The notes beneath the pieces were generated by a model. The model was not told the DNA's origin and did no database searches. It was given only the letters and a program-made list of their open reading frames with translations. The translations under genes and the position numbers were made by a program. Shown here piece after piece: positions 22,073 to 29,800 of a DNA stretch of 43,619 nucleotides. The stretch's first letter is position 1. Every line of letters begins with the position of its first letter. Origin of the DNA: Anaerolineales bacterium (GTDB lineage Bacteria; Chloroflexota; Anaerolineae; Anaerolineales; Villigracilaceae); NCBI GenBank assembly GCA_013360875.1, contig JABWAU010000018.1, positions 1 through 43,619 on the forward strand, written 5' to 3'.

Positions 22073-23344
22073 ATGTCAAAAAAGACGATCTTCGTCATCG
22101 CATCAGGCCTTTTGTTACTGGCGCTTGCCCTGGCTGGCTGCGCAGGTCCGGCTGGACCGGCGGGTCCGCAAGGTCCCAAAGGTGACCCGGGTCCAGCAGG
22201 ACCTCCCGGCCCGGCTGGTGCAGCCGCCGAGGTCAAGGGTGCGGAATACGTTGGCTCCGCCGCGTGTTCGCAATGCCATGAGGCGCTTTACAACACCTTC
22301 ATGATGTCCGGTCATCCCTGGAAATTGAACAAGGTGGTTGATGGAAAACAGCCTGCCTACCCGTTTGCCGACAAGAACGGCGAGATTCAACTGCCCGATG
22401 GCTACACCTGGGATGATATTTCTTATGTCATCGGCGGCTACAAATGGAAAGCCCGCTTCATGGACCAGAACGGCTACATCATCACCGCACCCAAAGGCGA
22501 GGCGCCGGATGCTGAAAAGCACAAAGATTACCTTAACCAGTGGAACTATGCCAACGCCTATGTTGGCAAGGACGCCGGCTGGGTAAAATACAACTCCGGC
22601 AAGACCACCAAGGACCAGCCCGGTCTGGTCTATAATTGCGGCACCTGCCATACCACCGGTTACTCCGCCTGGCCCCCCGATTCTCATCAGGACGATATGC
22701 CCGGCATCGTCGGTACCTGGGCTGAACCCGGAATCCAATGCGAAGCCTGCCACGGACCAGGAAGCCTGCACGCCAGCGATCCGCACGGCGTTGCCCTCGA
22801 AGTCGAGCGTTCCTCAGCGTTGTGCGGCAAATGCCACGACCGCGGCGCCCAGGAATTTGTAGACGCCTCCGGCGGCTTCATCGAACATCACGAGCAGTAT
22901 GAGGAGTTGTTCCAGTCCAAGCACATCACCATTGACTGCGTTGTTTGCCACGACCCGCATGCTGGAGTCGAGCAACTGCGCCAGGCTGGTAAACAGACCA
23001 CGCGGACGCAATGTGAGAACTGCCACTTCAAGGAAGCACAGAACCGCAAAAGTATGGAAAGCCTCGCCTGTACGGACTGCCACATGCCCTTTATCGGCAA
23101 GAGTGCATGGGGCAATGCTGATACCTTCCGCGGCGATGTGCGCACCCACTTGATGGCGATCGATGTCACCACCTTCGACCAGTTCTATACGGTCAAGGAG
23201 GGCGATGTCGAAAAGACCTATGCCCTTTCACAGATCGGCTTGAACTTTGCATGCAAATCTTGTCACGGCCCGTCCGGCATGTTGCCGCTGGATGACGCCA
23301 AGTTGCAAGAAGAGGCCACTGACTTCCACACGTCCGCCAAATAA
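22073..23344 (+). CDS. Octahaem c-type cytochrome lipoprotein with collagen-like stalk
   Basis: The protein has 423 residues. A lipoprotein signal ends LALAGC (Cys 23). Residues 25-52 are about nine Gly-X-Y triplets (GPAGPAGPQGPKGDPGPAG...), a collagen-like segment. Eight CxxCH haem motifs follow at 65, 189, 223, 251, 289, 314, 333 and 394. The first, with YVGSAACSQCHEALYNTFM, resembles cytochrome c554-type multihaem proteins. No CxxCK motif is present, so it is not an Nrf or Otr type enzyme by that mark. It probably carries electrons at the outer surface. AAGGAG precedes the ATG. The NarL/NarX-like genes converge on it. Confidence 0.9.
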   Translation: MSKKTIFVIASGLLLLALALAGCAGPAGPAGPQGPKGDPGPAGPPGPAGAAAEVKGAEYVGSAACSQCHEALYNTFMMSGHPWKLNKVVDGKQPAYPFADKNGEIQLPDGYTWDDISYVIGGYKWKARFMDQNGYIITAPKGEAPDAEKHKDYLNQWNYANAYVGKDAGWVKYNSGKTTKDQPGLVYNCGTCHTTGYSAWPPDSHQDDMPGIVGTWAEPGIQCEACHGPGSLHASDPHGVALEVERSSALCGKCHDRGAQEFVDASGGFIEHHEQYEELFQSKHITIDCVVCHDPHAGVEQLRQAGKQTTRTQCENCHFKEAQNRKSMESLACTDCHMPFIGKSAWGNADTFRGDVRTHLMAIDVTTFDQFYTVKEGDVEKTYALSQIGLNFACKSCHGPSGMLPLDDAKLQEEATDFHTSAK

Positions 23345-23393
23345 ATCACGGTCTCCAGTCAGTGCCGAGGCGTCCCGGAACTGATGAAAGACA

Positions 23394-23430
23394 GAAGCCC
23401 CGAAGTAGATGCTCCGGGGCTTCGCTTTTA
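23394..23430. terminator. Terminator between the cytochrome and response regulator genes
   Basis: GAAGCCCCG (23394-23402) pairs with CGGGGCTTC (23415-23423), then GCTTTTA. The arms are GC-rich and can serve both converging genes. Confidence 0.75.
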
Positions 23431-24093
23431 TCCCTCTCGTCCCATGCGGTCGAATAGATGATGTTCATACGCGTATGCCGCCAGTTCGATGCGGTTATTC
23501 ATGTGCAGTTTCTTGAAAATGTTGCTGACGTAGTTCCCGACGGTCTTCTCGCTCAGCTTCAACAGCGCGGCGATTTCTGAATTGGTCTTTCCTTTCGCAA
23601 GATGTACCAGGACCTCCATTTCACGGTCTGAAAGATCGCGGAAAGCATCCTCGTCCGATTTCCGTTCCGCCTCGCGGACACGCGATAACAGTCGCGCAGT
23701 CGTGGCAGGATCGAGCAACGCTTCGCCCCTCGCCGCCGCCCGGATCGCCCTCAAAAGCTCTTCATTCCCGACCTGCTTTAATACATATCCCACTGCGCCC
23801 GCGCGGATGGCGCGCACGACCAGTTCGTCATCCGCAAAGGATGTAAGCATGACCACCTTGCAGGATGGAATGTTCCTTGTGATCTGCGCGGCGGCTTCGA
23901 TGCCTCCCTCGCCTGGCAGGCGGATATCCATCAACACCACATCAGGCAGGAGATTTTCAACCATTTTTACGCCTTCCCCTGCCGTGCTGGCTTCACCGAC
24001 CACTTCCATGTCTGGCTGGTCGTTGAGCAGGGTCATCAACCCCAAGCGGACGATGTCATGGTCGTCTACGATGAGAATACGGGTCTTGGTCAT
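23428..24093 (-). CDS. NarL/FixJ-type response regulator
   Basis: This 221-residue protein has a receiver domain (residues 5-120; ILIVDDHD, phosphoacceptor Asp in VVLMDIRLPG, Lys in VLKQVG). A LuxR-type HTH follows (about 150-208; LSDREMEVLVHLAKGKTNSE, then LSEKTVGNYVSNIFKKL). It begins 4 nt after the histidine kinase gene, so the two are cotranscribed. NarL-like heptamers lie before the facing cytochrome gene, which makes that gene a plausible target. Confidence 0.93.
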   Translation of the reverse strand: MTKTRILIVDDHDIVRLGLMTLLNDQPDMEVVGEASTAGEGVKMVENLLPDVVLMDIRLPGEGGIEAAAQITRNIPSCKVVMLTSFADDELVVRAIRAGAVGYVLKQVGNEELLRAIRAAARGEALLDPATTARLLSRVREAERKSDEDAFRDLSDREMEVLVHLAKGKTNSEIAALLKLSEKTVGNYVSNIFKKLHMNNRIELAAYAYEHHLFDRMGREG

Positions 24094-24097
24094 GAGG

Positions 24098-25498
24098 TTA
24101 TTGATCCATCCAGGGCAGGGTGAGTTTTACGGTTGTGCCTTTGTCGTTTGCGAAAGTCAAATTGCCGTTCAGCAGGCGGGCGCGGTCGCGCATGTTACGC
24201 AACCCATAACCGGCCTTTTGTTCTGAGGAAAAACCAACCCCGTCATCCATGATGACAATGTGGAGTTGCCCGTCCAGGTCCCGCGCTTCGATCTTCACGT
24301 TCTTTGCTTGTGCGTGGCGGATAATATTTGCCATTGCTTCGTTCACGATTGCAAGGATGTGACCGGTGCGAATGGACGACAACCCCCTGTCTGCCGGGAG
24401 ATCGACCTTCAGTGCAATATTCACCAGGGACGAATAATACGGATCGTTTGCAATCTGCCATAAAAGCGCAGGCAGGGATTCGACCGGGTTTGTCGAATCC
24501 GATTGAAGGTCAGAGAGGTTGCGGCGCAGGTCGGCGATGGCGTCGTTCAGGACGAGCACCGATTTTTCGAGGCGGGATCCGATTTCACTTTTCGGGTCTG
24601 CCAGTCTGGATGCGGATTCGACCAGCAATCCCGCAGTGTACACCTTTTGAATGGCGCCGTCATGCAGATCGCGCGCCAGCCGTTCGCGTTCGGCGGTAAG
24701 GATGTGACGCTGTTCCAGTTCTTCGATGCGGCGCGCAGTCTCCACATCGAAGATTTCCAGCGCCCGGATGAAGGTGACCACCAGGATCAGACCGGTCAGG
24801 GAGCGGAAAACCAGGGGCGGAATTCCGAAGAATTCTGTGAAGGTGACGCGGTTGAGGATGTTTCCGGGAAAGAATTCCACCGGTGGGGGGATCAGCCCGC
24901 TCAACAGGGCATAGATGCCTAGGGTGATCCCCGCCGCTTGCAGGGTCAGAACGATACGGGGGACATTCAATGGTTTGATGCGAAGCAGAGTGTGCCGACG
25001 CAACCCGTATGCCGCCAGCAGTCCACCGGGGAATCCGATGAAATAGCGGGCGAGGGCGTTCGCTGGGTATCTCCACAGGCGTTCGTCGGTTATCTCGGGA
25101 GGGATCATGCTGATCGTGAGAATGAGCCAGGCTGTAAAAAGAATTGCTGTGAACCGGTGATGCCAGGTTTGGCGTTTGTCCTGGCTGAGCAGCGCGAACC
25201 CAAACTCCATAAGGAAACTGTATGAACCTGCAAGCAAGAGCAGTTGCAGAAATTCCAGGATGCGCACAGTCTGCTGGTTCAAGTACTCAGCCTGAATCGG
25301 AATGAAGACTTCGCCCCATTCGTGCAAGCCATGCGTAATCCCAAACGCTGCCAGCCAGCGCAGGCTCCGCGCCAATTCGAGGCGTGAACTTTGCCGGGTA
25401 TACAGGGTGATGGCAAAGCCGAGGATGAAAAAAACCAGCCCGTAAACAAAATAGATGATGGAGCGGTTGATGGCAAAAAACTCGGCAATTGAGATCAT
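24098..25498 (-). CDS. NarX-like membrane histidine kinase (HisKA_3)
   Basis: The protein has 466 residues. About seven hydrophobic helices occupy residues 10-250. A short coiled-coil leads into the HisKA_3 dimerisation helix with ERERLARDLHDGAIQKVY (phospho-His in RDLHDG). The ATPase domain has NEAMANIIRHA, DDGVGFSSE and GYGLRNMRDRARLL. The 7TM input domain has no recognised ligand site. It should phosphorylate the response regulator encoded 4 nt downstream. TAGAAT six nt before its ATG suggests a leaderless mRNA. Confidence 0.92.
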   Translation of the reverse strand: MISIAEFFAINRSIIYFVYGLVFFILGFAITLYTRQSSRLELARSLRWLAAFGITHGLHEWGEVFIPIQAEYLNQQTVRILEFLQLLLLAGSYSFLMEFGFALLSQDKRQTWHHRFTAILFTAWLILTISMIPPEITDERLWRYPANALARYFIGFPGGLLAAYGLRRHTLLRIKPLNVPRIVLTLQAAGITLGIYALLSGLIPPPVEFFPGNILNRVTFTEFFGIPPLVFRSLTGLILVVTFIRALEIFDVETARRIEELEQRHILTAERERLARDLHDGAIQKVYTAGLLVESASRLADPKSEIGSRLEKSVLVLNDAIADLRRNLSDLQSDSTNPVESLPALLWQIANDPYYSSLVNIALKVDLPADRGLSSIRTGHILAIVNEAMANIIRHAQAKNVKIEARDLDGQLHIVIMDDGVGFSSEQKAGYGLRNMRDRARLLNGNLTFANDKGTTVKLTLPWMDQ

Positions 25499-25504
25499 AT
25501 TTTG

Positions 25505-25510
25505 ATTCTA
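25505..25510 (-). promoter_or_regulatory. -10 hexamer of the histidine kinase gene (leaderless)
   Basis: On the minus strand TAGAAT ends 6 nt before the ATG at 25498, and no Shine-Dalgarno is present. Confidence 0.5.
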
Positions 25511-25539
25511 TCCCACAACACGGGCGCCTGTGAATGTTT

Positions 25540-26703
25540 CTATCTCGACCCGTACACCCGACCTTTCCATGCAACCCCCTTGCGCGACACCACCTTCCAC
25601 GCGGACGCCAGCATCATCGCGCCGAAGACCGCCGCGCCGAGGGGAGTGGTCAGCGCATACCAGCGCGGGATGTTCATCTTTGCGGCGACTCTGGCGCGTG
25701 TAGCGATGAGATATGCCCATAACGCCAGCGCCTCGCCGGTGACCGCGAGCGCCATCCATTCTCCGCCCTTGATGTACCAGACTACGCCCAGCAGCAGCCA
25801 GAGAGGGAGAAACAACGCAGCCATGATTGCCAGAAACGCGCCGAACACCCCCAGCCATAACAAGGCCGCCTGGTCTCGCAAACCGAGATAGATGTTCTTC
25901 GTCCAGCCTTCCCACATCTCCGGCAGGGAGGTGTACATGCGCGTCCGCGCTGCCTTCATCCCATCGGCGACGACGAGACGGTAGCCGTTCCATTTGACCT
26001 GTTGTGAGATGGCTTTGTCTTCGACGATGCTGTCTTTTACGCTGGCATGCCCGCCGATGGCGTCATAGACCGAACGCTTGATGAGAATGAATTGTCCGTT
26101 GGCGATGGCGTCTTTGCGCTTCGGGTTGTTGACTTTGCGCGGCGAGAACCCCACCGAGAGGGCGGTCATTACCAGCGGCATGACGGTCTTCTCCCAGAAC
26201 GAGCCGAGGACCTGGAAGGTCATAATGGTGAACATGTCCGCCCCGGTTTCGAGGGCTTTGGCGTAACAGGAGGAAAGCGCGGACGGTGAAAGGAAGGTGT
26301 CTGCATCAATGAAACACAACCACTCGCCGCGCGCGGAGGCTGAGGCTTGGTGCAAGGCATGGGGTTTGCCAGCCCAGCCCTCGGGGAGGTCTGAGCCGCT
26401 GATTGGGCGCAGACGAGAGTCGCGGGAGGCGAGGTCGGTCAAAATGGAGAAGGTCGCGTCGGTCGAGCGGTCATCCAAAACAATGACTTCGATGTTCGGA
26501 TAATCCTGCGCCAGTACGGATTCGACGCAGGCACGAATGTTGCGCTCTTCGTTGCGGGCGGGGATGCAAACGGAGATGAGCGACGCGTGCGATGGGGGGC
26601 GTGTCGGCTCGACGACGATATCGAGATGATACTGGTTGTGAAGCCAGTAAATGATGACAATGCCGCCGATGAACAGAATGGTTGATACGATGAAGTAGGG
26701 CAT
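25540..26703 (-). CDS. Membrane glycosyltransferase family 2
   Basis: The protein has 387 residues. An N-terminal membrane helix is followed by a GT-A domain: SVCIPARNEERNIRACVESV, the nucleotide-binding VIVLDDRSTDAT, the metal-binding FIDADTFLSPSAL and EDKAISQQVKWNG as acceptor-side motif. Two or three helices follow at the C-terminus. It resembles enzymes that glycosylate carotenoid acids or hopanoids (CrtQ or HpnB type), but the acceptor is unknown. The ATG at 26703 is preferred; an upstream TTG at 26721 is also in frame. It lies downstream of sbcC on the same strand. Confidence 0.85.
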   Translation of the reverse strand: MPYFIVSTILFIGGIVIIYWLHNQYHLDIVVEPTRPPSHASLISVCIPARNEERNIRACVESVLAQDYPNIEVIVLDDRSTDATFSILTDLASRDSRLRPISGSDLPEGWAGKPHALHQASASARGEWLCFIDADTFLSPSALSSCYAKALETGADMFTIMTFQVLGSFWEKTVMPLVMTALSVGFSPRKVNNPKRKDAIANGQFILIKRSVYDAIGGHASVKDSIVEDKAISQQVKWNGYRLVVADGMKAARTRMYTSLPEMWEGWTKNIYLGLRDQAALLWLGVFGAFLAIMAALFLPLWLLLGVVWYIKGGEWMALAVTGEALALWAYLIATRARVAAKMNIPRWYALTTPLGAAVFGAMMLASAWKVVSRKGVAWKGRVYGSR

Positions 26704-26723
26704 GTAAGAGTTGAAGATCAAAA

Positions 26724-26758
26724 GTCAAAGGTCATTTGCCCAACTTTTGACCTTTGAC
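26724..26758 (-). terminator. Inverted repeat after sbcC
   Basis: GTCAAAGGTCA and TGACCTTTGAC are perfect 11-bp arms with a 13-nt loop. On the minus strand TTTTG follows, so it may end sbcC transcription. The arms are themselves built of heptamer-like words. Confidence 0.5.
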
Positions 26759-26759
26759 G

Positions 26760-29321
26760 TTAGATAACGCGCACTGTCGAGCCGCGTTCCCCTTTTTCGA
26801 CCTCGATGCGGGTTGGGAAGGCGTCCTTGAGTTCGTCGAGGTGTGTGATGACGATGATGCGCGCAAAGTCGCCCCTGACCAGGTTGATGGCTTCGATGAG
26901 GCGCTGACGTCCCTGCGTGTCCTGCGAACCGAAACCCTCGTCAATGACGAGAGTCCGCAGGCGCGCACCTTTGCGTTGGGCAAGGATTTCCGAGAGCGCC
27001 AGGCGGATGGCAAAGTTGACTCGGAAGGCTTCGCCGCCCGAATACATTTCGTAATTGCGAATGCCCGCCGTATCGCTGATTTGAATGTCGAGCGTTTCCT
27101 TGAGGTCGTCGCGTTTTTTGTCCTTGTATTCGGTCTGTGTGACGAAGCGGATGGACATCTGCCCGTCGGATAATCTGTCGAGAATCTCGTTCGCCTTCGT
27201 TTCGATTTGCGGAAGCGCCTGCTCGATCAACAGCGCGGGGACGCCGTCCCTGCCGAAGGCGCGTTCGAGCGTTTTGTGGCGGGCGATCTGTTTTTGCAAT
27301 TCCTCGCGTTCCTTCTCAAAGTCCGCTTTGCGGGCGCGTTGGGTTTTGAGAATGTCCACGCGCTGCTGCGCGCCTCCCAATTCCGCGCGCACCTTGTTCT
27401 CACTCTCACGCAGTCGGAACAATTCGCGCTCGGCTTCATCGAGATTCGGAGCCTGTGCTTCCGCCGTTTCGAGATTGCCCTTTGCGGATTGATATTCGGC
27501 TTCGAGATTTTCGATTTCAGATTTACGATTTACGATTTCAGAATTCAAACTGGCGATTTCACCATCAATTTGCTTTATCGCTTCCTTCGCGGATTTCAGA
27601 TTGGCGTACTCTTCCTCGACGTTTCGCAGTTCGTTTTCCCTTGCGCGCGCTGCGTCGTGAGCGGATGCGTCGTAGCCGAGTTTAGCGAGTTCCTTGTCCA
27701 GTCTGGCGAGTTGCTTTTGTTCCTCTACCGCAAACTTTCCGCTTTCCAGCGTCTTCTCCACCTGCCTCAAGCGTTTTTTACCGGTTGATTCCCATTTCTG
27801 CGCCTCCGCTTGCAATTTCTCCATGCGCTCGGTGAGTCCCGAAACTTCGCCGGCGTATTTCACGCGTTCGTTTTCGGCGGAAGCCAGTTGCGTAACTTGC
27901 AACTCGTAACTTGCAACCTGCTTCGAGATGGATTTCGCCTCTTCCAGGTTGGCGCGATACTGGTCGCCTTTTCTCTTTCCTTCCGCTTCCAATTGCTTGA
28001 GCGTGGACTTGCGATGTTCCTCGCTCAAAGGCTGCCCGCACAACGGACATTCCGAACCTTCGGCGAATTTCAAACGGTCAATGCGCGCTTTCAATTCATC
28101 CATCTGCGCTTTGAGGTTTTCGTTCTCCGCCTTCAACTCCGCCTGTCTTTCACGCGCCTCGTTCCTTTTGCTCTCCAATTCAACGCGTTCCGCAACCCTG
28201 GCTTCCGCGTCCTTCAAAGCCTTTTCTGCTTCTCCAATGCCCGCTCTTAACTCACTGATCACTGATGACTGATTACTGATCTCCTCCTCTTCGACCAATA
28301 ACCCCCGCCTCTCCTCCTCCAGCCGCGCCTTCTCCGCCGCGATCTTTTCGAGCAGCGGCGCGCGTTCCTTTTCATGCTCGCGGAACTGCGAGGCGGTCTT
28401 CTCCCAATTCTCCAATTCCCTGCGGACGTTTTGCCATTCCTTGTGCCTGGCTTCGATTTCCTTTGCGCGGTTCACGAGATCGGCGTAAGCGGCGCGGTCG
28501 GCTTGTTTGGCGGCGAGACGTGTCTCAAGTCCCGCGAGAGCCGTGCGCGCGTTCTCGAGCGATTTGGATAACGTGGAGGTCAGTTTGCGCTGTTCGTCCA
28601 GCAATGCCGCGTTCCGTCGGATGTTCGCCAGCACGGACTCCTGCGCTTCACGCGCCGCCGACAACTGATTCAGCGACATTTGCAGTTCCTCCAGCCGACG
28701 CCTCCTCGCCTCCTCCTCGGCGAGTTCCGCATTGATCTCCGCGACGCGTCCATCAATTTCACCCACCTCGCGTTCGATGGCTTTGCGTTTCTCGGCGGTG
28801 CGGTTCTTGTATTCCTCCCAAATTTCGAGACCGAGGATGTTGCTCAACACGTCCTTGCGTTTGCTGGCGTTCTGCTGTGTGAACTGGTCCGCCTTGCCCT
28901 GCAAAAAGAACGACGCGTTGACGAAGGTTTCATAATCGAGGCGAAGCGTCTGCTCGATGCGCGCCTGAGTCTCGCGCGTGGTCTTTTCCGTCAGCGGCTT
29001 CCATCCGTCCCCGCTCCGGATTTGGAACTCGAGAACGGTGCTTTTATTGCGCGGTAATGTACGCTGCACGCGATAGGTATTTCCCTCGTGTTCGAACGTG
29101 AGCGCAACCTCCGCGGCTTTGACATCCGCGTTCAGGTTGATGACCTCGCTGCTTTTGCCGCGCGCCTCCCCGAACAGACTCCACGTGATTGCATCCAGTA
29201 ATGATGATTTTCCCGCGCCGTTATGACCCGAGATGCAAGCGAGGTCGAACGGACTGAAATCGAGTTCGACGGGATCGCGATAAGAAAGAAAGCCCGAAAT
29301 GCGGAGACGAATGGGAATCAT
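26760..29321 (-). CDS. sbcC: SbcC/Rad50-type SMC-like ATPase
   Basis: SbcC with SbcD forms the nuclease complex that processes hairpins and double-strand ends. The 853-residue protein has the N-terminal Walker A HNGAGKSSLLDAIT (34-47), two long coiled-coil arms around a zinc-hook CPLC near residue 425, the signature YSGGEAFRVNFAIRLALSE and the Walker B LRTLVIDEGFGSQD near the C-terminus. Three tandem heptamer DNA arrays lie within the arms. No sbcD is adjacent, although the two are usually paired. No Shine-Dalgarno is seen; a palindromic -10 lies 21 nt upstream and is shared with the divergent gene. Confidence 0.92.
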   Translation of the reverse strand: MIPIRLRISGFLSYRDPVELDFSPFDLACISGHNGAGKSSLLDAITWSLFGEARGKSSEVINLNADVKAAEVALTFEHEGNTYRVQRTLPRNKSTVLEFQIRSGDGWKPLTEKTTRETQARIEQTLRLDYETFVNASFFLQGKADQFTQQNASKRKDVLSNILGLEIWEEYKNRTAEKRKAIEREVGEIDGRVAEINAELAEEEARRRRLEELQMSLNQLSAAREAQESVLANIRRNAALLDEQRKLTSTLSKSLENARTALAGLETRLAAKQADRAAYADLVNRAKEIEARHKEWQNVRRELENWEKTASQFREHEKERAPLLEKIAAEKARLEEERRGLLVEEEEISNQSSVISELRAGIGEAEKALKDAEARVAERVELESKRNEARERQAELKAENENLKAQMDELKARIDRLKFAEGSECPLCGQPLSEEHRKSTLKQLEAEGKRKGDQYRANLEEAKSISKQVASYELQVTQLASAENERVKYAGEVSGLTERMEKLQAEAQKWESTGKKRLRQVEKTLESGKFAVEEQKQLARLDKELAKLGYDASAHDAARARENELRNVEEEYANLKSAKEAIKQIDGEIASLNSEIVNRKSEIENLEAEYQSAKGNLETAEAQAPNLDEAERELFRLRESENKVRAELGGAQQRVDILKTQRARKADFEKEREELQKQIARHKTLERAFGRDGVPALLIEQALPQIETKANEILDRLSDGQMSIRFVTQTEYKDKKRDDLKETLDIQISDTAGIRNYEMYSGGEAFRVNFAIRLALSEILAQRKGARLRTLVIDEGFGSQDTQGRQRLIEAINLVRGDFARIIVITHLDELKDAFPTRIEVEKGERGSTVRVI
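27511..27545. repeat. In-frame heptamer array in sbcC (ACGATTT type)
   Basis: Five 7-nt units: TCGATTT, CAGATTT, ACGATTT, ACGATTT, CAGAATT. They encode the stretch SEIVNRKSEIE in the C-terminal coiled-coil arm. Confidence 0.65.
27887..27921. repeat. In-frame heptamer array in sbcC (AACTTGC type)
   Basis: Five 7-nt units: GTTGCGT, AACTTGC, AACTCGT, AACTTGC, AACCTGC. They encode QVASYELQVTQL in the coiled coil just after the zinc hook. Confidence 0.65.
28253..28280. repeat. In-frame heptamer array in sbcC (CACTGAT type)
   Basis: Four 7-nt units: CACTGAT twice, GACTGAT, TACTGAT. Read on the other strand they are ATCAGTN, the same heptamer as in the priA array at 13161-13230. They encode ISNQSSVISEL. 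Confidence 0.7.
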
Positions 29322-29338
29322 GGGACCGATGGTTCAAT

Positions 29339-29350
29339 GGATTATAATCC
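29339..29350. promoter_or_regulatory. Palindromic -10 element between sbcC and the Thr/Pro-rich gene
   Basis: GGATTATAATCC is a perfect palindrome that reads TATAAT on both strands. It ends 8 nt before the plus-strand ATG at 29357 and lies 21 nt before the sbcC start on the minus strand. Confidence 0.5.
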
Positions 29351-29356
29351 ACCATC

Positions 29357-29800
29357 ATGTTTGAAACCTCGAACCCGATTGCGCGCCGCCGCCTCATCCT
29401 GCTTTCCATCGTCCTCGCAACAATTCCCTGCTATTGCATCGGGGGGATCGCCATTATGCTCGCGCCCAGCGCCTCCGCGACGACTCTGACCGCCTCTCCC
29501 ACAGCGACGGAAACGCTTCAGATCCAGACCCCGAGCCCGGCTGTGATCACCGCGACTTCTTCCAACACGCCGACCATCACCCCCTCGATGACCGAAACCT
29601 ACACCCCGACGCTGACTCCATCCGCGACCTCAACATGGACAGCCACCCTCACGCCGACAACCACGTTTACCCTTACGTCTTCGTTCACTCCGTCGCTTAC
29701 CTTCACACCCACTGAAACCTTTACCCAGACCCCAAGCGTCACCCCGGTCACACCTTCCGTCACGCCCACACCGTCCATCACTCCATTCCCCAGCCCGTAA
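29357..29800 (+). CDS. Membrane-anchored Thr/Pro-rich protein
   Basis: The protein has 147 residues. A basic N-terminus (ARRR) and a helix near residues 12-35 form a signal anchor. The rest is low-complexity Thr/Pro/Ser (TPTLTPSATSTWTATLTP, ending SVTPTPSITPFPSP) and would be extended and exposed outside the cell. No domain is present. Such stretches usually link exported domains, so this may be a small surface protein or the anchor part of a once longer one. Its stop directly abuts the ATG of the M42 peptidase gene. Confidence 0.65.
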   Translation: MFETSNPIARRRLILLSIVLATIPCYCIGGIAIMLAPSASATTLTASPTATETLQIQTPSPAVITATSSNTPTITPSMTETYTPTLTPSATSTWTATLTPTTTFTLTSSFTPSLTFTPTETFTQTPSVTPVTPSVTPTPSITPFPSP

